A DNA stretch of 64,000 bases. Source: JBHFEI01 sp041928815 (lineage in GTDB: Bacteria > Pseudomonadota > Alphaproteobacteria > Rhizobiales > Rhizobiaceae). Below the pieces are notes generated by a model. The model worked only from the letters and a program-made list of their open reading frames with translations. It made no database searches and was not told where the DNA came from. This document shows positions 44,197-52,599 of the stretch, one piece after another (the first letter of the stretch is position 1; each line of letters starts with the position of its first letter). The stretch is taken from positions 60,189-124,188 of the forward strand of contig NZ_JBHFEI010000013.1 in NCBI RefSeq assembly GCF_041928815.1, written 5' to 3'. Both the position numbers and the translations under genes were made by a program.

Positions 44197-45786
44197 TCAG
44201 GAAAGAAGGATGTCGAGCACATCCTTCGTCTGGTCCCATTGCGGCATGTGGCCGGAACGGGCGAGGAGATGGATCGCGACCCGCGGCGGCACGGCGGTTA
44301 CCTGCTGCCATGGAATGATCCGGTCCTCGAGGCCGAACACTATGCGGACGGGGAGAAGCCCGGCAAGCCTTTCCAACCGCGTGAGACTGTCCACCTTCTG
44401 CCCGGCGGGGCCGGCCAATGCTGCGGCAAGCGCCTTGAGACGTCCTTTCGCCAGATCGGCCGCGAGTGCGACAAGCGCCGCTTCCGACAGATCGAGCCGG
44501 TTCGGCGACAGGCGGCGCAGCAGATGGGCGACCTCGCCGGCACTGTCGGCTTCGGCCATACCATGGACGAAGCCCGTGTCGATCTCGTGGCCGAGGCCGG
44601 CGGGCGCCAAAAGCGTCACGTCGGAGACGCGACCCTTCGCCGAAAGCGCCAGATCCAGCGCGGCGACAGACCCCAGCGAGTGACCGACGAGACGGACCGT
44701 CTCGCCCGGCGCCACCTGGTCGAGGAAGGCCGGCAGGCTGGCGGCGAGATCGCTGGCGGATGCCGCCTCGATCGTCGTCAGGCCGTGGCCGGGCAGATCG
44801 GGAACGAGCACGCGATAATCGGCGCGCTTCAGGCTGGAGGCAAGTGCCGCCCAGGTCGTGCGGTCGCCGGAAAAGCCGTGCAGCAGCACGACGGTGCCCT
44901 TCTCGCCCTTGCCGGTATCGAGATAGGCGAGCCGGCCTGCGGCCAGGCTGGCGAACAGCACGTCGCGCGGTGCGGGCGATGTCGCGCTGCCGAAAGCGGA
45001 CGCCTCGACGTCGGACTTCTCGACACGGCCGCGCCAGCCGGTGCCGGCGATGGTGCGGATGTCGATGCCGTGGCGGCGGGCGATACGGCGGGCGAGCGGC
45101 GTGGCGCGCACCGGGCCGGAGGATGGGGCGCGGAGTGCGACCGCAGGCTTGGCGACCGGTGCTTCCGCCGCCGCGACCGTGGCGACGGCTTCCGCCGCTG
45201 CCGTCGTCGCCGGATCGGTTCCCGCCGCGGCGAGGTCGGCGGACGAAATGGCGATGCGGGCGATCGGATCGCCGACCGTGACCATCTCACCGTCGCCACG
45301 CGTGATGGAAACGAGCGTGCCGTCCATCAGCGCCGGGAACTCGGCGATGGTCTTGTCGGTCTCGATCTCGAGGATCGCCTCGCCGCGCTTGAAAGCATCG
45401 CCGGGGCCTTTCAGCCAGCGGGCGACGCGGCCTTCGTCCATCGTCTCGCCGAGACGCGGCATGGCAAGGTCGGTTTCGACGATGCCCGTCGCAGTGAGAG
45501 GCGCGGACACCGGAACGGTGTCTTCCGCCGTCCAGTCCGGGCCGGTGCCGATGTCGATCCGGGCGATCGGCGTGCCGACCGCGATCATGTCGCCGATCTC
45601 GACGAGGATATCGCCGAGCACGCCCTCACCGAGCGCCGGGAATTCGGCAATCGTCTTGTCCGTCTCGATCTCGAGGATCGGATCGCCGCGCTTGAAGGCG
45701 TCGCCGGGCCTGATGAGCCAGCCGACGATCCTGCCCTCGTCCATCGTCTCGCCGAGGCGAGGCATTTTCAGGGTGCGTTCCGTCAT
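44197..45786 (-). CDS. AcoC-like E2: two lipoyl domains, peripheral-subunit-binding domain and alpha/beta-hydrolase
   Basis: A 529-aa fusion. Two lipoyl domains carry lysines 44 and 145 (both ETDKTIAEFP); a subunit-binding domain spans about 225–262 (ATPLARRIARRHGIDIRTI); the C-terminal alpha/beta-hydrolase has LLHGFSGDRTTWAAL, Ser370 (GHSLGS), GLEDRIIPW and SGHMPQW. The normal acyltransferase domain (HxxxD) is missing, as in AcoC of acetoin dehydrogenases, where an acyloin is cleaved. Its ATG overlaps the E1 beta stop by 4 bases. Two lipoyl domains are unusual for this class. Confidence 0.93.
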   Translation of the reverse strand: MTERTLKMPRLGETMDEGRIVGWLIRPGDAFKRGDPILEIETDKTIAEFPALGEGVLGDILVEIGDMIAVGTPIARIDIGTGPDWTAEDTVPVSAPLTATGIVETDLAMPRLGETMDEGRVARWLKGPGDAFKRGEAILEIETDKTIAEFPALMDGTLVSITRGDGEMVTVGDPIARIAISSADLAAAGTDPATTAAAEAVATVAAAEAPVAKPAVALRAPSSGPVRATPLARRIARRHGIDIRTIAGTGWRGRVEKSDVEASAFGSATSPAPRDVLFASLAAGRLAYLDTGKGEKGTVVLLHGFSGDRTTWAALASSLKRADYRVLVPDLPGHGLTTIEAASASDLAASLPAFLDQVAPGETVRLVGHSLGSVAALDLALSAKGRVSDVTLLAPAGLGHEIDTGFVHGMAEADSAGEVAHLLRRLSPNRLDLSEAALVALAADLAKGRLKALAAALAGPAGQKVDSLTRLERLAGLLPVRIVFGLEDRIIPWQQVTAVPPRVAIHLLARSGHMPQWDQTKDVLDILLS

Positions 45787-46757
45787 CCGACCAGTCTCGC
45801 GGCAACATTGGCGATGACCTGCGGCGTCGGCACGCTGCCGGTTTCAAGCTCCTGCGACACCGAGATCGGGATATCCTCACCGGCAACCCGCACCACGGGC
45901 CGTTCGAGGAAATCGAAGCATTCCTCGGAGATGCGCGCGGCAAGCTCGGCGCCGACGCCGGCGGTCATCACGCCTTCGGTGACGACCATCGCCTTGCCGA
46001 TCGCCTGAACGCGCTCGCGCACCGTGTCGAAATCGAGCGGGTTCAGCGTGCGCAGGTCGATGACGGTCGCCTCGATGCCCTGCTTGGAGAGCGTCTCGGC
46101 CGCTTCCAGCGCGTAGAAGAGCTGGCGCGAATAGGTGACGATGACGAGATCCTTGCCCTCGCGGCGCACGGCCGCCTTGCCCCATGCCAGCGGCTCGGCG
46201 TCGAGATCGACCTCTTCCTTGCGGGTATAGAGCGCCTTGTGCTCGATGAAGACGACCGGATCGGGCTTGGTCAGGCTCTGGCGTAGCAGGTGATAGGCGT
46301 CGGAGACCGTCGCCGGCATGGCAAGCCTGAGACCCGGCGTATGCATGATCCAGCCTTCGAGGCTCTGGGAATGCTGGGCGCCGGCGGAACGGCCGGTGCC
46401 GCCTTGCGTGCGCAAGACCATCGGCACGCCGATCTGGCCGCCGAACATGTAGCGGATCTTCGCCGCCTGGTTGGCGAGCTGGTCCATCGTCATGCCGAGG
46501 AAGTCGATATACATGAGTTCCGCGACGGGGCGGAGCCCCGTCATCGCGGCTCCGACCGCGGCGCCGACGATGGCGGGCTCGGAGATCGGCGTGTCGATCA
46601 GGCGCTCGGGCCCATGGGTCTTGATCAGGTCCTTGGTGACGCCGTAGGCGCCGCCATAGCGGCCGACTTCCTCGCCGATGACCACGACGGTCGGGTCCGC
46701 CGTCATCGCATCGTCCAGCGCCTTCCTCAGCGCATCCCTGTAGGTCATCGAAACCAT
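45783..46757 (-). CDS. TPP-dependent 2-oxoacid/acetoin dehydrogenase E1 subunit beta
   Basis: A 324-aa transketolase-like beta chain. It has ALDDAMTADPTVVVIGEEVGRYGGAYGVT, RLIDTPISEPAIVGAAVGAA, RTQGGTGRSAGAQHSQ, and the C-terminal domain with DLRTLNPLDFDTV and TEGVMTAG. It pairs with the E1 alpha chain upstream (start overlaps the alpha stop, TAATG); a start at 46748 (MTYRDALRK) is possible. With E1 alpha it cleaves an alpha-keto or acyloin carbon bond. Confidence 0.95.
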   Translation of the reverse strand: MVSMTYRDALRKALDDAMTADPTVVVIGEEVGRYGGAYGVTKDLIKTHGPERLIDTPISEPAIVGAAVGAAMTGLRPVAELMYIDFLGMTMDQLANQAAKIRYMFGGQIGVPMVLRTQGGTGRSAGAQHSQSLEGWIMHTPGLRLAMPATVSDAYHLLRQSLTKPDPVVFIEHKALYTRKEEVDLDAEPLAWGKAAVRREGKDLVIVTYSRQLFYALEAAETLSKQGIEATVIDLRTLNPLDFDTVRERVQAIGKAMVVTEGVMTAGVGAELAARISEECFDFLERPVVRVAGEDIPISVSQELETGSVPTPQVIANVAARLVG

Positions 46758-47785
46758 TATGCATCATCCCTTGCAAGTACGCGGTCGAGCCGGACGCTGA
46801 CGGGCTCGGGCTCCGGCTCGCCGACGGCGTAGACGTCGCGGAACATCGAGGAGAGCGGCGGCGCTTTGGACTCGATCGTGTAGTCGATGGTCGCGTCCAT
46901 TTCGGCGGCGATGTCCTTGTCAAGCGTGTCGAGCGTCGCCGCGTCGGAGAGCTTCGTCTCGATCAGCTTGCCGCGGGCAAAGAGCACCGGATCCTTCTTG
47001 CGGCCTTCCAGTTCCTCCGCCTCCTGGCGGTAGGGGCTCTTGTCCATGCGCGCATGGCCGAAGAAGCGGTAGACGTCGATCGAAAGGAAGCCAGGCTTGC
47101 CGGCGCGGGCATCGTCGACCAGCCATTTCGCCGTCGCCTCGACCGCCTCGACATCGAGACCGTCGACCACGGCGCCGTTGAGGCCGAAGGCTTTCGCGCG
47201 TTCGTCGAAGGCGGTGTTCGCCGTCGCCTGGTCGACGCGGGTGCCCATGCCGTACTGGTTGTTGATGCAGACGAACATCACGGGGAGCTTCCACAGCGCC
47301 GCCATGTTCATGCTTTCGTAGAGGATGCCCTGCTGCATGGCGCCGTCGCCATAGAAGGCGAAGGCGACCGAATCCTGCTTGAGGAGCTTGCTGGAGAGGC
47401 CGGCGCCGACGACCGCCGGAATGCCGCCGCCGACGATGGCATTGGCGCCGAGATGGCCGAGCGCCATGTCGGCGATGTGCATCGAGCCGCCCTTGCCGGA
47501 GCAATAGCCGGTTTCCTTGCCGCCGATCTCCGCCATCATTCTTTTGGGGTCGGCACCGCGGGCGAGAAAAATGCCGTGGCCGCGATGGTGGGTGGTGAAA
47601 CGGTCCTGCGGCTGCATGGCTGAGCAGACGCCGGCGGCCGACGATTCCTCGCCGATCGACAGGTGCAGCATCGAGCCCGCCGACTGGCCCTTGATGAAGA
47701 GTTCGCCGACGCGCTCCTCGAAGGTGCGGATCCGCCGCATGGTGCGGTAGAGCTCGAACAGGTTGGAATTGACGGGACCGGTCAC
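46757..47785 (-). CDS. TPP-dependent 2-oxoacid/acetoin dehydrogenase E1 subunit alpha
   Basis: A 342-aa alpha chain carrying the TPP-binding motif GDGAMQQGILYESMNMA…CINN (GDG-x-NN). Also visible: HLSIGEESSAAGVCSAM, HRGHGIFLARG, CSGKGGSMHIAD and RVDQATANTAFDERAKAFG. Together with E1 beta and the AcoC-like E2 it forms a complex; no lipoamide dehydrogenase gene is in the cluster, so an E3 must be shared from elsewhere. Confidence 0.95.
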   Translation of the reverse strand: MTGPVNSNLFELYRTMRRIRTFEERVGELFIKGQSAGSMLHLSIGEESSAAGVCSAMQPQDRFTTHHRGHGIFLARGADPKRMMAEIGGKETGYCSGKGGSMHIADMALGHLGANAIVGGGIPAVVGAGLSSKLLKQDSVAFAFYGDGAMQQGILYESMNMAALWKLPVMFVCINNQYGMGTRVDQATANTAFDERAKAFGLNGAVVDGLDVEAVEATAKWLVDDARAGKPGFLSIDVYRFFGHARMDKSPYRQEAEELEGRKKDPVLFARGKLIETKLSDAATLDTLDKDIAAEMDATIDYTIESKAPPLSSMFRDVYAVGEPEPEPVSVRLDRVLARDDA

Positions 47786-47837
47786 GCGCCCCTCCTTTGA
47801 TCCGTGTGTGAATGACGTGCCATGCCGGACCCGCGCC

Positions 47838-48830
47838 TCAAAGCAGCTTGAGCTTGGTGGTGCGCGAGACGATGGCGACGGCGACGAGGATGATGATGCC
47901 CTTGACGATCGACTGGATATAGGTGTCCATGCCGATGAGGTTGAGGCCGTTGTTGATGACGCCGATGAACAGCGCCCCGAAGAAGGTGCCGACGACGGTC
48001 GCCGTGCCCGGGCGGAACATGGTCATGCCGATGAAGACCGTAGCGAGACCGTCGAGCAGGTAGCGCTCGCCGGCATTGGGCTGGCCGGAACCGAGGCGGG
48101 CGGCGAGCAGCGCGCCGGCGACGGCGGCGAACAGGCTGCAGACGATGAGGGCGGCGGCGCGATAGAAGCGGCCGTTGACGCCCGAAAGCTCGGCGGCGCG
48201 CAGGTTTCCGCCGACGGCGTAGATGTAGCGGCCGAAGATGGTGCGCTCCATCACGAACCAGGCGATCAGCACGAAGACGACCATCGCGTAAGCCAGCATC
48301 GGGATGCCGAGAAACTGGCCCTGGCCGAGGAAGAGGTAGCTGTCCGGCAGGCCGCCATAGATGGCCCGGCCGCCGGTCGTGAGAAAATTGATGCCGTAGA
48401 GGATCGAGCCGGTGGCGAGCGTCGCGATCAGCGAGGGCACGCCGACGAGGGTGACCAGCGCCGAATTGACCGCGCCGACGACGATGCCGGCGGCGACACC
48501 GGCCAGCAGCGCCAGCGGCAGCGGCGTGCCGTTGATCAGGAGCAGCGGCACGAGAATGCCGGCCAGCCCGACCATGTAGCCGACCGACAGATCCATCTCG
48601 CGGGCGGCGAAACCGAAGGTGAGGCCGGCGCCGACGATGGTCAGCATCGAGATCTGCTGGATGATGTTCAAAAGGTTCGAGGCCGTCAGGAAGCGGTCGA
48701 CGGTCAGCGCGAAGCCGAGGAAGAGGAGGATGAGGGCGAAAAGCGTGCTGTAGCGCATCAGCCAGGCGCGGTTGAAGCGGCCGGAGGATGGGGATGTCGC
48801 GCCCTTGGCGAGGTCGGAACCTGAGGTCAT
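47838..48830 (-). CDS. Sugar ABC transporter permease (RbsC family)
   Basis: A 330-aa inner-membrane permease with about ten hydrophobic segments. Conserved stretches include IVGAGLTFGFAAREMDLSVGYMVGLAGI, VNSALVTLVGVPSLIATLATGSI, TIFGRYIYAVGGNLRAAELSGV and the C-terminal GIIILVAVAI. It overlaps the ATPase stop by 4 bases. The transporter is completed by the ATPase and binding protein genes. Confidence 0.95.
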   Translation of the reverse strand: MTSGSDLAKGATSPSSGRFNRAWLMRYSTLFALILLFLGFALTVDRFLTASNLLNIIQQISMLTIVGAGLTFGFAAREMDLSVGYMVGLAGILVPLLLINGTPLPLALLAGVAAGIVVGAVNSALVTLVGVPSLIATLATGSILYGINFLTTGGRAIYGGLPDSYLFLGQGQFLGIPMLAYAMVVFVLIAWFVMERTIFGRYIYAVGGNLRAAELSGVNGRFYRAAALIVCSLFAAVAGALLAARLGSGQPNAGERYLLDGLATVFIGMTMFRPGTATVVGTFFGALFIGVINNGLNLIGMDTYIQSIVKGIIILVAVAIVSRTTKLKLL

Positions 48831-50338
48831 TGTGCTGCTCCTGCCATGGCGGCAATGAATCTGGCTTCGGAAAAGTCGGGCCGCGCGATGTCGGCGCCCG
48901 GCCGGCCGTTGACGAAGGGGACGACCCGGTCGGCGACGTCGGCGATCTCGATCAGGTCGGAGGAGGTGACGATGATGGCGGTGCCTTCGGCGGCAAGCCG
49001 GCGCAGATGGTCGTGGATCTCGCGCTTGGCGCCGATGTCGACGCCCTCGGTCGGCTCGACGAAGATCATCAGCCTGTAATGCGCGCCGGCGCCGTAGAGC
49101 CACTTGCCGATCGACACCTTCTGCTTGTTGCCACCCGAGAGGTCCTTGATGAACTGGGCGTGGGAGAAGGCCTTGACGTTGAGCAGCGCCATGATGCGGT
49201 CCGCCTCCCGGCCTTCCTTCGCCGGCGACAGGACGCCGGTGCCGCCATGGGCGGCGAAGGACGGGTGGACCATGGCGAGGTTCTCGCGCACGTCCCAGTC
49301 GCCGATCAGCGAATTTTCCATGCGCTGGTCGGGGATGAAGGCGACGCCCTTCTTCTGCATGGCGCGGGCGTCGACGGTGGCGATGTCCTCGCCGCCGAGC
49401 GCCAGCCGGCCCGCCGTGACGCCGCTGCCGGTATAGATCGAGCGGGCGAAGCCGAAATGGCCGGCACCGGTCAGGCCGATCAGGCCGACGATCTCGCCGG
49501 CGCGGATGGAAAAGCGGTCGACGGAGAGGGAGCCGGCGCGCCAGCCCTCGACCGTGAGCACGGTCGCGCCGAGCGCCGCGGAGGCATGCGCGGCCTCCGC
49601 CCTGGCCGAGGCGCCGGAGCGCTGCAGCATGAAATCGACGAGCTGCGCCTCGCTCGCCTCGGCTGCGGGAATCGTCGTGATGTGACGTCCGTCGCGTAAG
49701 ACCGTGATCCGGTCGCTGAGCGCCTTCACCTCGGAGAGGAAATGGCTGATCAGCACGATGCCGACGCCCTGCTTCGGCAGCGACTTGATGATCGCCCAGA
49801 GGCTTTCCTTCTCGCGGGCCGGCAGCGTCGCGGTCGGCTCGTCGAGGATGACGAGGCGGATGTCGCCGCGCAGCGCCCGGACGATCTCGATCACCTTCTG
49901 GTCGGCCATCGGCAGGGTCTCGACCGGCGCGTCGAGGTCGATCGACACGTCGGGAAACCAGCGCGCCATCAGCGCGCGGGCGCGCCGCGTCAGCTCGCCC
50001 TTGTTGATGATGCCGAGGCCGCGCCTCGGCTCGTCGCCGAGCAGGATGTTCTGCGCGCCGGAAAGCGAGGGGACGAGGCTGCCCTCCTGCGAGACGTGGG
50101 CGATGCCCTTGCGCAGCGCGTCGCCGGGGCTTGCCAGCGTCACGGGCGTGCCGTCGACGGTGATCGTGCCCGAGGTCGGCTGCCGGCTGCCGCCGAGAAT
50201 GCTGACCAGCGTCGTCTTGCCGGCGCCGTTCTCGCCGATCAGGCCGTGGACCTCGTTGAAACGGAACTCGGCGCTGACGGTGTCGAGCGCGCGCGTGCCG
50301 GGATATTGCATGACGATGCCGGTAAGGCTCACGGCCAT
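48827..50338 (-). CDS. Sugar ABC transporter ATP-binding protein (RbsA/XylG type, two ABC domains)
   Basis: A 503-aa twin-cassette ATPase. The first domain has Walker A GENGAGKTT (about 35–43) and Walker B LVILDEPTA, but its signature is degenerate (TLPMADQKV). The second has a degenerate Walker A (GLTGAGHFGFARS), an intact LSGGNKQKV signature and a modified Walker B, MIFVEPTEGVDIGAK, where the usual Asp is Val. Only one functional site is therefore likely, as in RbsA. The stop overlaps the permease start. Confidence 0.95.
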   Translation of the reverse strand: MAVSLTGIVMQYPGTRALDTVSAEFRFNEVHGLIGENGAGKTTLVSILGGSRQPTSGTITVDGTPVTLASPGDALRKGIAHVSQEGSLVPSLSGAQNILLGDEPRRGLGIINKGELTRRARALMARWFPDVSIDLDAPVETLPMADQKVIEIVRALRGDIRLVILDEPTATLPAREKESLWAIIKSLPKQGVGIVLISHFLSEVKALSDRITVLRDGRHITTIPAAEASEAQLVDFMLQRSGASARAEAAHASAALGATVLTVEGWRAGSLSVDRFSIRAGEIVGLIGLTGAGHFGFARSIYTGSGVTAGRLALGGEDIATVDARAMQKKGVAFIPDQRMENSLIGDWDVRENLAMVHPSFAAHGGTGVLSPAKEGREADRIMALLNVKAFSHAQFIKDLSGGNKQKVSIGKWLYGAGAHYRLMIFVEPTEGVDIGAKREIHDHLRRLAAEGTAIIVTSSDLIEIADVADRVVPFVNGRPGADIARPDFSEARFIAAMAGAAQ

Positions 50339-50411
50339 GGCGCCCTCCTCCAGACGGTGACGGCGGAACCGGCGGCATCAGGCGCCGCCGGCCGCATCAG
50401 GATTGTTCGCG

Positions 50412-50438
50412 GCCGGGCCCGGGATCGCCGGGCCCGGC
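50412..50438 (-). promoter_or_regulatory. Stem-loop between binding-protein and ATPase genes
   Basis: Eleven-base perfect arms (50412–50422 and 50428–50438) with a 5-base loop lie 9 bases after the binding-protein stop. There is no T-run. Such hairpins usually protect the upstream mRNA or partly stop transcription so that the binding protein exceeds its transporter. Confidence 0.6.
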
Positions 50439-50446
50439 GTCCCCGG

Positions 50447-51394
50447 TCACTTCGGGAGGAAGTCCTTGCAGTTCTGCTTGGTGACGAGCGGCGCGTCCAT
50501 GTAGACCGTCTTCGACGGGATGACGGTCGCGGCGTCCTCCTTCTTCTCGACGATCGCCTCGATCCAGTCGCCGAGCTGGCCGCCCATCTTCTCGAAAGGC
50601 TGGCTGACGGTGGCGATCATCAGGCTGTTGTCCTTGCAGACCTCGGCGACCGCGTTCGGATGACCGTCGATGCCGATGACCTTGACGTTCTTCAGGCCAG
50701 CCGCCGAGAGCGCGTTGATCGCGGCCTGGGCCGGCTCGTCCCAGGGCGCCCAGACGGCGTTGATCTGGTCCCCGAAGCGGGCGGCATAGTCCTGCATCGT
50801 CGAGGTCGTGTCCTCGAAGAAGGCGGTGTAGTCGATGTTGTGCTCGGCAAGCACCTTGACGTCCGGATATTCCTTCAGGATCGTCTCCATCACGTCGCCG
50901 CGCTTGCGGGTGCCGTGATGCTCGGCCATGCGCAGGAAGATGATGTTGCCCTTGCCGCCGAGTTCGTTGAGCAGGTAGGGCGAGACGCTCGACGACATCG
51001 CCCAGTTGTTCGTCGTCACATCGACGATGACGCCGTCGATATAGCCGCTGTCGGCGGTGAAGATCGGGATCTTGGCGGCGACCGCAGCGTCAATCGCCGC
51101 GCGCGAGGCGCGCAGGTCCGCCATGGTGATGACGATGGCGTCGACGCCGCGCGAGGCCGCGTCCTGCAGGTTCGAGGCGGTGCGCTCGCCCGAGCCGCCG
51201 CTGTCGAGCAGGCTGACCTTCCAGTCCTTGCCCTTTTCCTTGAGCCAGGCGTCGAAGCCCGCCTTGACGCGCTGTTCCGACTGGGCCGCCGCATTGGCAT
51301 GCACCCAGGCGATGTCCATGGCACTGGCGCTGACGGCGCTCAGCAGAAGACCCATGGCGGCCGCGACGGCCGCCTTCCTCAAATGTCCGATCAT
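50447..51394 (-). CDS. Sugar ABC transporter substrate-binding protein (periplasmic)
   Basis: A 315-aa class-B periplasmic binding protein. A signal peptide (MIGHLRKAAVAAAMGLLLSAVSASA) is followed by two alpha/beta lobes: IAWVHANAAAQSEQRVKAGF, NLQDAASRGVDAIVITMAD and IFTADSGYIDGVIVDVTTNN, then VWAPWDEPAQAAINAL and VIGIDGHPNAV. Start 51394 has AGGAGAGG upstream. It is the first gene of the catabolic operon, facing the SorC-like regulator. Confidence 0.93.
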   Translation of the reverse strand: MIGHLRKAAVAAAMGLLLSAVSASAMDIAWVHANAAAQSEQRVKAGFDAWLKEKGKDWKVSLLDSGGSGERTASNLQDAASRGVDAIVITMADLRASRAAIDAAVAAKIPIFTADSGYIDGVIVDVTTNNWAMSSSVSPYLLNELGGKGNIIFLRMAEHHGTRKRGDVMETILKEYPDVKVLAEHNIDYTAFFEDTTSTMQDYAARFGDQINAVWAPWDEPAQAAINALSAAGLKNVKVIGIDGHPNAVAEVCKDNSLMIATVSQPFEKMGGQLGDWIEAIVEKKEDAATVIPSKTVYMDAPLVTKQNCKDFLPK

Positions 51395-51479
51395 GTGACC
51401 TCTCCTCCGGGCGGGTCCTCCACATTGACCCGCGTCTCCATTCGCGCTGATGTGGCGAATGACCATGATCATCGTTGAC

Positions 51480-51518
51480 CCCATTACAAATGTCAAGTCA
51501 GAATACATTTGTAATGGG
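51480..51518. promoter_or_regulatory. 14-bp perfect inverted repeat, likely SorC-regulator operator
   Basis: Arms CCCATTACAAATGT (51480–51493) and ACATTTGTAATGGG (51505–51518) are exact inverted repeats, separated by 11 bases. They lie in the 135-base gap between divergent regulator and operon, ending 11 bases before the regulator ATG. An operator for the regulator, and autoregulation, is the natural reading. Confidence 0.8.
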
Positions 51519-51529
51519 AGGGAGAGCCT

Positions 51530-52504
51530 ATGCCTGATTCCGAAGAAAGCCTGATGGTGCGCGCCGCGTGGTTCTACTATGTCGGCGGGCTCAACCAGGA
51601 GATGACCGCAACCCGCCTCGGCGTCACCCGCGCCCGCGTCAACAAGATGCTGTCGGAAGCGCGCGAGAGCGGCCTCGTCAGCATCTCGATCGACCACCAG
51701 CGGGTCGGCATGCTGCCGGTCGAGGACAGCCTGCGGGCGCGTTTCGAACTGGATTTCTGCACCTCGACGCCGGCCTTCGGCTTTCGCGACGGCCGCGACG
51801 GCGATCAGGACGTGCGCAAGCAGATCGGCTTTCGCGCGGTCGGCGTCGCCGCCGCCAACCATCTGAAAACTCTGCTTTCGGAAAACCCCTCCGCGACGAT
51901 CGGCACCGGCTGGGGCCGCACGATCGAGCAGATGACGCTGCAGTTCGCCGGCATCCGCGCGCCCTCGGCCCGCTTCATCTCGGTCATGGGATCGCTGACG
52001 GCGAACAATGCCTACAATCCGTTCGAGGTCGTGCATGCCCTGGCCCGGCGCACCGGCGGCGAGGGCTACTTCCTGCCGGTGCCCTTCATCGCCGACTCGA
52101 TCGAGGACCGGAAGGTGCTGATGTCGCAACGCTCGGTGGTGAAGGCGCTCGAGATCGCCCGTGCCGCCTCGGTCTGCATCGTCAGCGCCGGCGAGCTGAC
52201 CGAAACCTCGCTCCTGCGCCGGCAGGGCATGATCTCGCGGGCGGAACTGGAGAGCCTGCGCAAGGCCGGCGCGGTCGGCGACACCAACGGCATCTTCTTC
52301 GACGATCAGGGTCGGCAGATCGACCACGACCTCAACGAACGCACCATTGCGCTGCGTTTCGAGGAACTGATGACGATCCCGGTCATCCTGCTGATCTCCG
52401 GCCAGGAGAAGGCGGAAGCCGCGCGGGCGCTGCTGAAAAGCGGCATCGTCAACGGGCTGATCATCGACGGGGACGCGGCCGAGGCGCTCGACGCGCTCGG
52501 CTGA
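51530..52504 (+). CDS. SorC/DeoR-type sugar-binding transcriptional regulator (EryD-like)
   Basis: A 324-aa regulator. The N-terminal HTH has WFYYVGGLNQEMTATRLGVTRARVNKML; the C-terminal effector domain (about 55–320) has GTGWGRTIEQMTLQF and GIFFDDQGRQIDHDLNERTIAL, typical of the SorC sugar-phosphate-binding fold. GGGAGGGAG precedes ATG. It is divergent from the ABC operon and separated by a clear palindrome, so it likely controls the operon in response to a phosphorylated intermediate. EryD of erythritol catabolism is the closest known type. Confidence 0.93.
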   Translation: MPDSEESLMVRAAWFYYVGGLNQEMTATRLGVTRARVNKMLSEARESGLVSISIDHQRVGMLPVEDSLRARFELDFCTSTPAFGFRDGRDGDQDVRKQIGFRAVGVAAANHLKTLLSENPSATIGTGWGRTIEQMTLQFAGIRAPSARFISVMGSLTANNAYNPFEVVHALARRTGGEGYFLPVPFIADSIEDRKVLMSQRSVVKALEIARAASVCIVSAGELTETSLLRRQGMISRAELESLRKAGAVGDTNGIFFDDQGRQIDHDLNERTIALRFEELMTIPVILLISGQEKAEAARALLKSGIVNGLIIDGDAAEALDALG

Positions 52505-52599
52505 GGCGGCGGCCGCCGAATCATCGCGCGGACCGTTGCGCTTCCGCCCGGCTTTCTTTAAAGCCTCGCCATGATCCCCCAAGCCCGAGAGAAGCCGGC

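Noticed and set aside
42649..46008. 1119-aa plus-strand open frame
   Set aside because: It lies antisense to the kinase, AhpD-like and E2 genes and has the Arg/Asp/Gly-rich composition of a shadow frame in GC-rich DNA.
52551..52566. GGCTTT-CTTT-AAAGCC before guaA considered as a purine riboswitch part
   Set aside because: Only a short 6-bp stem; no purine riboswitch core is seen.
50447..52582. 711-aa extension of the binding protein
   Set aside because: The upstream part is antisense to the SorC-like regulator; the signal peptide begins at 51394.
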